Source: Proteobacteria bacterium SG_bin4
GTDB taxonomy: Bacteria > Pseudomonadota > Gammaproteobacteria > Burkholderiales > Nitrosomonadaceae
Direction of reading: 5' to 3'
NCBI GenBank assembly: GCA_002083395.1
Contig: LWDH01000046.1
Coordinates: 1 to 49,653, forward strand
Length of the DNA: 49,653 nt
The notes below the pieces were generated by a model. It made no database searches and was not told where the DNA came from. It worked only from the letters and a program-made list of their open reading frames with translations. Below are positions 18,492-25,448 of this stretch, piece by piece. Every line of letters starts with the position of its first letter. Position 1 is the first letter of the stretch. The position numbers were made by a program, and so were the translations under genes.

Positions 18492-18830
18492 ATGCCTAAA
18501 CCATCTATTCCTGCTGCTGCCTTAACCGCGTTAAAGAGTGAAGCCGGTATCAGCGACGTTGTTGTGATGCTGTGCATCGATAAAACCGGTAAAGTCCATC
18601 AACTGAAAGGAGCGGGCGTGAATGACAGTGACCAAACGGCCGCTCGTCCGCTTACAACCACAACTACCGGGGTTCAGACCATCAGCATTGTCGAACATGC
18701 TGAACCATCGGCAGCCACTGCAGCTGCGCCACTCAATCCGGCGGGCGGCCTCGGAACCCCTCCAGCTGCGAGTACGCGTCCTTGTAAAACCATTATCATT
18801 GGCGGCGCATCGGTTACCTATTGCTGGTAG
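18492..18830 (+). CDS. Small 112-residue protein with Cys-flanked tail, possible secreted peptide
   Basis: Starts 15 bases after the FecR-TPR-barrel stop with a strong AAAGGAG, so the two are co-translated. No signal peptide or membrane helix. Residues 1-45 are a compact region (DVVVMLCIDKTGKVHQL), 45-97 are rich in Thr, Ala and Pro and look disordered, and the tail is CKTIIIGGASVTYCW with Cys98 and Cys111, a Gly-Gly and terminal aromatics. I do not recognise the family. A conserved-looking short tail after a disordered linker suggests a processed or exported peptide, perhaps the substrate or ligand of the upstream barrel. That is a hypothesis. It is followed by a strong terminator. Confidence 0.65.
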   Translation: MPKPSIPAAALTALKSEAGISDVVVMLCIDKTGKVHQLKGAGVNDSDQTAARPLTTTTTGVQTISIVEHAEPSAATAAAPLNPAGGLGTPPAASTRPCKTIIIGGASVTYCW

Positions 18831-18951
18831 ATTTTAGTACTTGTTTGGAAAATCAGTATGAGTCGGATCCGGGAACCGAAGTAGATTCTGCATTTTATTT
18901 TTTATTGCCGTTGTTGCGGTATCTTTTCCAAGCGGTGTTTACCAATAAAGC

Positions 18952-18985
18952 AAAAAAGCACATCAGATTTCTGATGTGCTTTTTT
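18952..18985. terminator. Bidirectional rho-independent terminator
   Basis: Perfect stem AAAAAAGCACATCAG / CTGATGTGCTTTTTT with an ATTT loop. It has A and T tracts on both sides, so it can stop the plus-strand FecR-barrel/peptide unit and the convergent hppA transcript. Confidence 0.92.
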
Positions 18986-19007
18986 ATTACTGCTTAGAAC
19001 TATCGGA

Positions 19008-21065
19008 TTACAGCAATGGAATAATCAGCAATGCCACGATATTGATGATTTTAATCAATGGATTGATTGCTGGACCAGCGGTGTCTTTGTAAGGGTCGCC
19101 CACGGTATCACCGGTTACCGATGCTTTGTGAGCTTCGCTGCCTTTGCCGCCAAAATGACCATCTTCAATATGTTTTTTAGCGTTATCCCAAGCACCGCCA
19201 CCGGTTGTCATCGAGATTGCAACAAACAAGCCGGTTACGATCGAACCCATCAATACGCCGCCCAATGCTTGCGGTCCCAGAATTACACCTACCAGCAGCG
19301 GAATCAATACCGGCAGCAACGAAGGAATCATCATTTCCTTAATAGCTGCTTTAGTGAGCATATCCACTGCACGGGAATAATCCGGCTTGGCCGTGCCTTC
19401 CATGATTCCTGGGATTTCTTTAAATTGACGGCGTACTTCGATAACAACAGAACCTGCCGCACGTCCGACTGCTTCCATCGACATCGCACCGAACAAATAT
19501 GGAATCATACCGCCGATAAACAGACCGATAATGACCATGTGGTTGGATAAGTCAAACGATAACTCCAATCCAGCGTGTTCCAATGCGTGGGTGTAATCGG
19601 CAAATAATACCAGTGCCGCCAAACCAGCAGAACCGATTGCATAGCCTTTGGTAACCGCTTTGGTGGTGTTGCCAACGGCATCCAGTGGATCGGTAATGGC
19701 ACGAACCGAATCCGGCATTTCCGACATTTCGGCGATACCACCGGCGTTATCGGTAATCGGGCCATAAGCATCCAATGCGACGATGATACCGGTCATCGAC
19801 AGCATCGAAGTAGCTGCAATAGCGATACCGTACAAACCGGCTAGTGCATACGCCAGCAGGATGGTAATGCAAACAGCCAGCACCGGCGCAGCGGTAGCAC
19901 GCATTGAAACGCCGAGACCTGCGATGATGTTGGTCGCATGACCGGTGGTCGATGCTTCGGCAACGTGTTGTACCGGCGGAAAATCGGTGGAAGTGTAATA
20001 TTCGGTGATGACAACCATCAGTCCGGTTAACACCAATCCAAGCGCAGCCGCCAGGAAAACGCGCATAACCAGCATGCCGCCCGCAACTTCGGTACCATCA
20101 AGATCCAACGACATGCCGCTCATAAACCAAACTGTCACGGGAAGATACGCCAATAATGCAATCCCGCCAGCAACTGCCAATCCGCGGTAGAGTGCATTCA
20201 TGATCTTGCCGCCTTCGCGCATTTTGACGTAGTAACAACCGATAATCGATGCAACAATTGAAACCGCACCCAGCATCAGCGGGTAAATCACAGCATCAAC
20301 AGCGTTTGCCGTAAATAACAATGCACCTAGAATCATCGTTGCGATAATGGTAACAGCATAGGTCTCAAACAAATCTGCGGCCATACCGGCGCAGTCGCCG
20401 ACGTTATCGCCTACGTTATCTGCAATCACTGCCGGATTACGAGGATCATCCTCAGGAATACCGGCTTCTACTTTACCTACCAGATCCGCGCCAACGTCTG
20501 CGCCTTTGGTGAAAATACCACCACCCAGACGCGCAAAGATGGAGATCAGCGATCCGCCGAAGGCAAAACCTACCAGAGGTTTAATGATATCGCTGACTGC
20601 CTGATCGGCATCCGCGCCGTTGAATAACATCGCACAGTAACCAGCCACACCCAGCAGACCAAGTGCGACAACCAGCATACCGGTTACCGCGCCACCCCGG
20701 AAAGCGATCGCAAGCGCTTCGTTCAATCCGACACTCGCTGCTTGGGCTGTACGGACGTTCGATTGCACCGATACCGTCATTCCCAGGAAGCCTGCGGCAC
20801 CGGAAAGAATCGCACCCAGTGCGAAACCAACAGCGGTATCCCAGCCTAATGCCAGCCAAAGCGCGAAAAACAGGATAGCGCCAACCATCCCGATCGTCAT
20901 ATATTGACGTTTGAGATACGCGGAAGCACCTTCCTGAATCGCTTTTGCAATTTCTTGCATTCGCTGATTGCCTGTAGATTGTTCAAAAATGCCCTTAATC
21001 CATATACCACTGAATACAAGGGCTACAATCGCGCTAATAATTGCGATAACTAAACCACTAGCCAT
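19008..21065 (-). CDS. hppA: K+-insensitive proton-pumping pyrophosphatase
   Basis: Membrane-bound H+-PPase, 685 residues with about 16 membrane helices. It hydrolyses PPi and pumps protons. The substrate site DVGADLVGKVEAGIPEDDPR and the acidic stretch NPAVIADNVGDNVGDCAGMA are intact. The K+-dependence motif reads GNTTKA: a Lys at this place marks the K+-independent class, whereas Ala marks K+-dependent enzymes. The ATG at 21065 is chosen because GGAG lies 8 bases ahead; a TTG at 21077 overlaps that ribosome site. A long hairpin (21102-21132) sits in the leader. Neighbouring pfp uses PPi, so the locus handles pyrophosphate energy. Confidence 0.96.
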   Translation of the reverse strand: MASGLVIAIISAIVALVFSGIWIKGIFEQSTGNQRMQEIAKAIQEGASAYLKRQYMTIGMVGAILFFALWLALGWDTAVGFALGAILSGAAGFLGMTVSVQSNVRTAQAASVGLNEALAIAFRGGAVTGMLVVALGLLGVAGYCAMLFNGADADQAVSDIIKPLVGFAFGGSLISIFARLGGGIFTKGADVGADLVGKVEAGIPEDDPRNPAVIADNVGDNVGDCAGMAADLFETYAVTIIATMILGALLFTANAVDAVIYPLMLGAVSIVASIIGCYYVKMREGGKIMNALYRGLAVAGGIALLAYLPVTVWFMSGMSLDLDGTEVAGGMLVMRVFLAAALGLVLTGLMVVITEYYTSTDFPPVQHVAEASTTGHATNIIAGLGVSMRATAAPVLAVCITILLAYALAGLYGIAIAATSMLSMTGIIVALDAYGPITDNAGGIAEMSEMPDSVRAITDPLDAVGNTTKAVTKGYAIGSAGLAALVLFADYTHALEHAGLELSFDLSNHMVIIGLFIGGMIPYLFGAMSMEAVGRAAGSVVIEVRRQFKEIPGIMEGTAKPDYSRAVDMLTKAAIKEMMIPSLLPVLIPLLVGVILGPQALGGVLMGSIVTGLFVAISMTTGGGAWDNAKKHIEDGHFGGKGSEAHKASVTGDTVGDPYKDTAGPAINPLIKIINIVALLIIPLL

Positions 21066-21101
21066 AGAGAACTCCAATTAAAATCAGACCATAAAAAAGA
21101 G

Positions 21102-21132
21102 ATGTGAAATTCTGGCCTCATTAATTTCACAT
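21102..21132. promoter_or_regulatory. Perfect 10-bp inverted repeat in the hppA leader
   Basis: ATGTGAAATT (21102-21111) and AATTTCACAT (21123-21132) form a perfect 10-bp dyad with an 11-base loop, 36 bases before the hppA ATG. It could be an mRNA stem-loop or an operator. The half-sites TGTGA/TCACA recall CRP, but their spacing is 20 rather than 6 bases. No T tract follows on the minus strand, so it is not a simple terminator. Confidence 0.5.
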
Positions 21133-21295
21133 TATCAACCACTTATTTTAGACTAAAATCAAAACGTATTTTATCTGTTCTTGTTCATTGAGTGCATCAA
21201 ATATTTATAAAATTTAGATCGTTAGGTAATTGCATTCAGCTAAGTTTGGCTTCCTTACAACACCTGGAACCATGATCGTTTTTATATATTTCTAG

Positions 21296-22555
21296 TTAAA
21301 TTTTGAATTCGCTCAATTTCTTTGGAACAGCCACATTTTTTAACCGTACATAATCCGGCAAGCCGTTTTTGTAAGGCGGATAATCTTCGCCTTCAATCAA
21401 TGGCGCGAGATATTCCCTGCAAGATTCGCTAATGCCGAAACCATCGGCGCTTATGAATTCCGCCGGCATCATTTTTTCGACATTCGCAACATTTGAAAGC
21501 TGCGCCATGCCGACTGACCACTTATACGGTGCATTGGATTCACGAACGATTGTTGGCATTACTGAATTATGGCCGGCGATGGCGTACTCAACGGCGGCTT
21601 TACCCATTGCATAGGCTTGGTCGACATCAGTTTTGGATGCGATATGGCGCGCGGCACGTTGCAGATAATCCGCGACCCCCCAGTGGTATTTCAAACCCAA
21701 GCCATCTTTAATGATGTTGGCTACGACCGGTGCGACGCCGCCTAATTGCGCGTGCCCAAACGCATCGCGCAACCCTTGATCGGACAGGAAGTTACCGTCC
21801 GCGCCTTTTACACCTTCAGACACAACCACGGAGCAATAACCATATTCTTTCACGCAGCGATCAACTTTTGCGAGGAATTTTTCTTTGTCGAATGTAACTT
21901 CCGGAAATAAAATCACGATTGGAATTTCACAATCCGGACTTGATGCCAAACCGCCTGCTGCTGCAATCCAGCCGGCATGACGTCCCATGACTTCCAGCAC
22001 AAATACTTTGGTAGAAGTTTTGGCCATGCTCGCTACGTCGAAGCTTGCTTCACGTGTGGAGACTGCAATGTACTTCGCGACTGAACCAAAACCGGGGCAG
22101 CAATCGGTGATCGGCAAATCGTTATCGACAGTCTTGGGTACATGGATCGCCTGAATCGGATAACCTAAAGTGCTGGATAATTGCGAAACTTTTAAGCAAG
22201 TATCCGCCGAATCGCCGCCGCCATTATAGAAGAAGTAGCCGATGTCGTGTGCTTTGAAAATTTCGATCAAGCGCTCGTATTCGCGCCGGTTTTGCTCAAG
22301 GCTTTTGAGCTTGTAGCGGCATGAGCCGAATGCGCCCGATGGGGTATAACGCAATGCGGCAATTGCTGCTGCGGATTCCGCGTTGGTATCAATGAGATCT
22401 TCGGTTAAAGCGCCGATGATGCCGTTGCGGCCCGCATAGACAGTGCCAATCTTATCTTTATGCTGGCGCGCTGCTTCCAATACTCCGGCAGCGGATGCGT
22501 TAATTACCGCGGTAACGCCACCGGATTGCGCATAAAATGCATTTTTTGTTGCCAT
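21296..22555 (-). CDS. pfp: Pyrophosphate-dependent 6-phosphofructokinase
   Basis: Interconverts fructose 6-phosphate and fructose 1,6-bisphosphate using PPi/Pi instead of ATP/ADP; 419 residues. The nucleotide/PPi loop is AQSGGVTAVINASAAG at the N-terminus, then YNGGGDSADTCLK. The catalytic stretch HVPKTVDNDLPITD has Lys before TVDND, the residue that goes with PPi use (ATP enzymes have Gly there). Fructose-phosphate binding is seen in MGRHAGWIA. The ATG at 22555 is preceded by CAGGAG; an earlier in-frame TTG (22576) would place that ribosome site inside the gene. It lies downstream of adk but after adk's terminator. Confidence 0.93.
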   Translation of the reverse strand: MATKNAFYAQSGGVTAVINASAAGVLEAARQHKDKIGTVYAGRNGIIGALTEDLIDTNAESAAAIAALRYTPSGAFGSCRYKLKSLEQNRREYERLIEIFKAHDIGYFFYNGGGDSADTCLKVSQLSSTLGYPIQAIHVPKTVDNDLPITDCCPGFGSVAKYIAVSTREASFDVASMAKTSTKVFVLEVMGRHAGWIAAAGGLASSPDCEIPIVILFPEVTFDKEKFLAKVDRCVKEYGYCSVVVSEGVKGADGNFLSDQGLRDAFGHAQLGGVAPVVANIIKDGLGLKYHWGVADYLQRAARHIASKTDVDQAYAMGKAAVEYAIAGHNSVMPTIVRESNAPYKWSVGMAQLSNVANVEKMMPAEFISADGFGISESCREYLAPLIEGEDYPPYKNGLPDYVRLKNVAVPKKLSEFKI

Positions 22556-22621
22556 AATTTTCTCCTGAACAGTCAAATCAAAATCGTAAACCTATAAAAA
22601 ATTGTATAAATTGGTACGAAC

Positions 22622-22655
22622 AAAAACCCAGGCCGCGGAAGATCGCAGCCTGAGT
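22622..22655 (-). terminator. Rho-independent terminator after adk
   Basis: On the minus strand, ACTCAGGCTGCG (from about 22655) pairs with CGCGGCCTGGG across a short loop and is followed by TTTTTG (22626-22621). It lies about 40 bases after the adk stop and ahead of pfp, so the two genes are mostly separate transcripts. Confidence 0.7.
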
Positions 22656-22694
22656 TTAGAGTTCCAAAGTTATTGATAAATCAGCTAAATAAGC

Positions 22695-23348
22695 TTATTT
22701 TAGCGCCGTGAGGATCTGATCACGGATATCCTCAACCGTGCCGATACCGGCGATTCTTATATAACGAGGCGCACCGGTTTCACCATTTCTCGACCACGCA
22801 GAATAGTAATCAACCAGCGGTTTCGTTTGTTGATGATACACTTCAAGCCGCTTTCTGACAGTTTCTTCTTTATCATCATCGCGTTGAATCAACGGTTCAC
22901 CCGTTATGTCGTCGACTTCATTATTTTTTGGCGGATTAAAATCGACATGATAGGTCCGGCCTGAAGCGGGGTGTACTCTGCGGCCTGACATCCGCTTCAC
23001 GATCTCGGCATCCGAAACATCGATTTCAACGACGAAATCAATCTGCACGCCTGCTGCTTTCATCGCATCGGCTTGCGGAATTGTCCGGGGAAAGCCGTCG
23101 AATAAAAACCCCTTTGCGCAATCCGGTTGCGTAATACGCTCCTTGACGAGATTGATAATAATATCATCCGAAACCAACCCGCCGGCGTCCATAATTTTTT
23201 TTGCCATTACGCCGAGTTCGGTTCCTGCTTTAACCGCAGCCCGCAGCATATCGCCGGTGGAAATTTGCGGTACTCCAAAATGTTCCTTAATATAATTGGC
23301 CTGAGTGCCTTTTCCGGCACCGGGGCCTCCTAACAAAATGACGCGAAT
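22695..23348 (-). CDS. adk: Adenylate kinase, apparently with an ATT start codon
   Basis: Makes 2 ADP from ATP and AMP; about 217 residues. P-loop LLGGPGAGKGTQ, AMP-site QISTGDMLRAAV, and a LID (GRRVHPASGRTYHVDF) in which zinc Cys residues are replaced by His, Ser, Asp and Thr, as in Gram-negative enzymes. Homologues begin MRIILLG. Here the matching codons are ATT CGC GTC ATT TTG TTA, so no ATG or GTG is available. A good GGGAG sits 7 bases before the ATT at 23348. An alternative TTG start at 23336 would remove the first beta-strand and leaves only Leu before the P-loop glycines. ATT initiation is rare (infC is the known case), so a sequence error is also possible. Confidence 0.9.
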   Translation of the reverse strand: MRVILLGGPGAGKGTQANYIKEHFGVPQISTGDMLRAAVKAGTELGVMAKKIMDAGGLVSDDIIINLVKERITQPDCAKGFLFDGFPRTIPQADAMKAAGVQIDFVVEIDVSDAEIVKRMSGRRVHPASGRTYHVDFNPPKNNEVDDITGEPLIQRDDDKEETVRKRLEVYHQQTKPLVDYYSAWSRNGETGAPRYIRIAGIGTVEDIRDQILTALK

Positions 23349-23572
23349 GATTGTTCTCCCTGAATTACCAATGATTGCTGAAAACCGGGGCAGCGCAATT
23401 TACTATCCGTTGCTGCATGATTTCGCGCAATTATAGCGCACGTGCGGTTGATTCTCGAGTTTTTTACTATGTTATTCTTTTTCTTGTTTAAACAATGATA
23501 TAAAACAAGTTAGATAGACCGGATACGGTTATGCGATAATTTCCCCCATTCATCAAATAGGATTCATTCGGC

Positions 23573-24622
23573 ATGGACGATAACAGAAGCAAAGCTTTAG
23601 ATGCGGCATTGGCGCAAATCGAGAAACAATTTGGGAAAGGCTCCATCATGCGGCTCGGGGCGAATGATGTCGCCTACGACATACAGGTCGTTTCCACCGG
23701 TTCGCTCGGGCTGGATATTGCATTGGGCGTCGGAGGGTTACCTCGCGGACGGATCATCGAGATTTACGGCCCGGAATCTTCCGGGAAAACCACGCTGACT
23801 TTGCAAGTCATCGCGGAAATGCAAAAACTGGGCGGCACGGCAGCGTTTATTGACGCGGAACATGCGCTGGATCCGCAATATGCGCAGAAAATCGGTGTCA
23901 ACGTTCAGGAATTGCTGATTTCGCAACCGGATAACGGTGAGCAAGCTTTGGAAATCGCCGACATGCTGGTGCGCTCCGGTTCAGTCGACATCATCGTGAT
24001 CGACTCGGTGGCCGCATTGACGCCGCGCGCCGAAATCGAGGGCGATATGGGTGATCCGCAAATGGGCTTGCAAGCACGGTTGATGTCGCAAGCGTTGCGC
24101 AAATTAACCGCCAACATCAAACGCAGCAATACCATGGTTATTTTCATCAACCAAATCCGCATGAAAATCGGCGTGATGTTCGGCAACCCTGAAACCACCA
24201 CCGGCGGTAATGCGTTGAAATTTTATGCATCGGTGCGTCTGGACATCCGCCGCACCGGTTCGATCAAAGACGGTGAAGAAACCATTGGTAACGAAACCCG
24301 CGTCAAGGTGGTTAAAAACAAAGTCGCACCGCCGTTCAAGCAAGCCGATTTTGACATTTTGTACGGTGAGGGTATTTCGCGCGAGAGCGAAATCATCGAA
24401 TTGGGCGTGCAGCATAAACTGATCGATAAATCCGGCGCCTGGTACGCTTATAAAGGCGAGAAGATCGGTCAAGGCAAGGATAATGTGCGCGAATATTTGA
24501 AAGAGCACAAAGACATGGCACAAGAAATCGAGCAAAAAATCCGCGCGATCGTCGGCATTCCCGATCAGGCCAAGCCGATTAAGGAAAAAGCCGGAAAAGA
24601 TAAACCCGGCAAAGAGAATTAA
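23573..24622 (+). CDS. recA: RecA recombinase
   Basis: 349-residue DNA-dependent ATPase that forms filaments on single-stranded DNA, promotes strand exchange and triggers LexA cleavage. Walker A is GPESSGKTTL, Walker B is VDIIVIDSVAAL, loop L1 lies near EIEGDMGDPQMGLQARLMS, and loop L2 near NQIRMKIGVMFGNPETTTGG. The C-terminal tail is Lys/Glu-rich. No consensus CTGT-N8-ACAG SOS box was found in the 220 bases between adk and recA, so control may differ from the E. coli scheme. It is followed by recX after 5 bases. Confidence 0.98.
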   Translation: MDDNRSKALDAALAQIEKQFGKGSIMRLGANDVAYDIQVVSTGSLGLDIALGVGGLPRGRIIEIYGPESSGKTTLTLQVIAEMQKLGGTAAFIDAEHALDPQYAQKIGVNVQELLISQPDNGEQALEIADMLVRSGSVDIIVIDSVAALTPRAEIEGDMGDPQMGLQARLMSQALRKLTANIKRSNTMVIFINQIRMKIGVMFGNPETTTGGNALKFYASVRLDIRRTGSIKDGEETIGNETRVKVVKNKVAPPFKQADFDILYGEGISRESEIIELGVQHKLIDKSGAWYAYKGEKIGQGKDNVREYLKEHKDMAQEIEQKIRAIVGIPDQAKPIKEKAGKDKPGKEN

Positions 24623-24627
24623 CCCGA

Positions 24628-25086
24628 ATGGATAGCCGCTCGCCGATTGAATTACGCGCCCTGCGCTATTTGGCGCAACGCGAGTATTCACGCCGGGAGC
24701 TGGCGCAGAAATTGTCGGCTGACCGGGATAGCCGTGAAACCGGAGAGCTGGCAGCGGTCTTGGATCAATTGGAACAGCAGGGTTACTTGAGTGAACAACG
24801 GATGGTTGAACAAGTCGCGCGAGTCCGGCGTTCCCGTTTCGGCAGTCAGCGTATCGTGCAAGAACTCAAATCCAAAGGGGTCGACGACGGTTTGATCCGT
24901 AATATTTTGCCAAGCCTGAAAGAAACCGAGCTGGAAGCGGCATCGCACATTTGGCGAAAAAAATTCGATCATCCGCCTGCCACCCGTGAAGAACGCGCTA
25001 AACAAATACGATTCATGATGAATAGAGGTTTTTCCATGGAAACCATCCAACAAGTACTGACTCAGGCGAGCGAGGAGCATCCATGA
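24628..25086 (+). CDS. recX: RecX regulatory protein
   Basis: 152-residue helical protein that modulates RecA filaments. It has the three-helix RecX repeats (ALRYLAQREYSRRELAQKL, LDQLEQQGYLSEQRMVEQ, and the terminal IRFMMNRGFSMETIQQVL). Its ATG is five bases after recA, the usual recA-recX coupling, and its stop overlaps the next gene's ATG (ATGA). No oddity in length. Confidence 0.93.
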   Translation: MDSRSPIELRALRYLAQREYSRRELAQKLSADRDSRETGELAAVLDQLEQQGYLSEQRMVEQVARVRRSRFGSQRIVQELKSKGVDDGLIRNILPSLKETELEAASHIWRKKFDHPPATREERAKQIRFMMNRGFSMETIQQVLTQASEEHP

Positions 25087-25448
25087 GGTTCCGTTTTGTA
25101 CTTATCCTGCTGATGCTGGTATGCACAATGGCCGGCATGCCGGTCAGCGCCGATGCGGTAACCCCGATCAATTCGATCATTTCCGCACCGGTCAATTTTG
25201 ACGGCAAGGAAGTGATCTTGCGTGGCATTCCCAAAAGCCCCACGCGGTTGCCGCTGATCAACTTCAAAGCCTACGTGCTGGAAGACCGCAGCGGTGAGAT
25301 CATGGTTTTAACCGAAGCCGATCTGCCCAATATGAACGAAGAAATTACCATCCGCGCAGTCGTCAAAAGCCTGGCAATTGTCAAAGGCGAAGCGGTTGGC
25401 TTGACCGTTACAGAACTTGAACGATACGAACAGATACAAAAATTATGA
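25083..25448 (+). CDS. Secreted small OB-fold-like protein
   Basis: 121-residue protein with a signal peptide (FVLILLMLVCTMAGMPVSA, cleavage before DAVTP). The mature part is five predicted strands (NFDGKEVILRGIP, NFKAYVLEDRSGEIMVLTEA, EEITIRAVVKSLAI, AVGLTVTELERYE), fitting a small OB fold. The function is unknown; I do not recognise a named family. It overlaps recX by four bases at its start and alaS by four bases at its end, so it is translationally locked between two housekeeping genes, although its product should be in the periplasm. Confidence 0.7.
   Translation: MRFRFVLILLMLVCTMAGMPVSADAVTPINSIISAPVNFDGKEVILRGIPKSPTRLPLINFKAYVLEDRSGEIMVLTEADLPNMNEEITIRAVVKSLAIVKGEAVGLTVTELERYEQIQKL

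Noticed and set aside
21102..21132. CRP-binding site before hppA
   Set aside because: TGTGA and TCACA are 20 bases apart, not the 6 required for CRP.
22556..22576. Upstream TTG start for pfp
   Set aside because: It would place the CAGGAG ribosome site inside the coding sequence; the ATG at 22555 fits better.
23349..23572. LexA/SOS box before recA
   Set aside because: No CTGT-N8-ACAG-like sequence was found between adk and recA.
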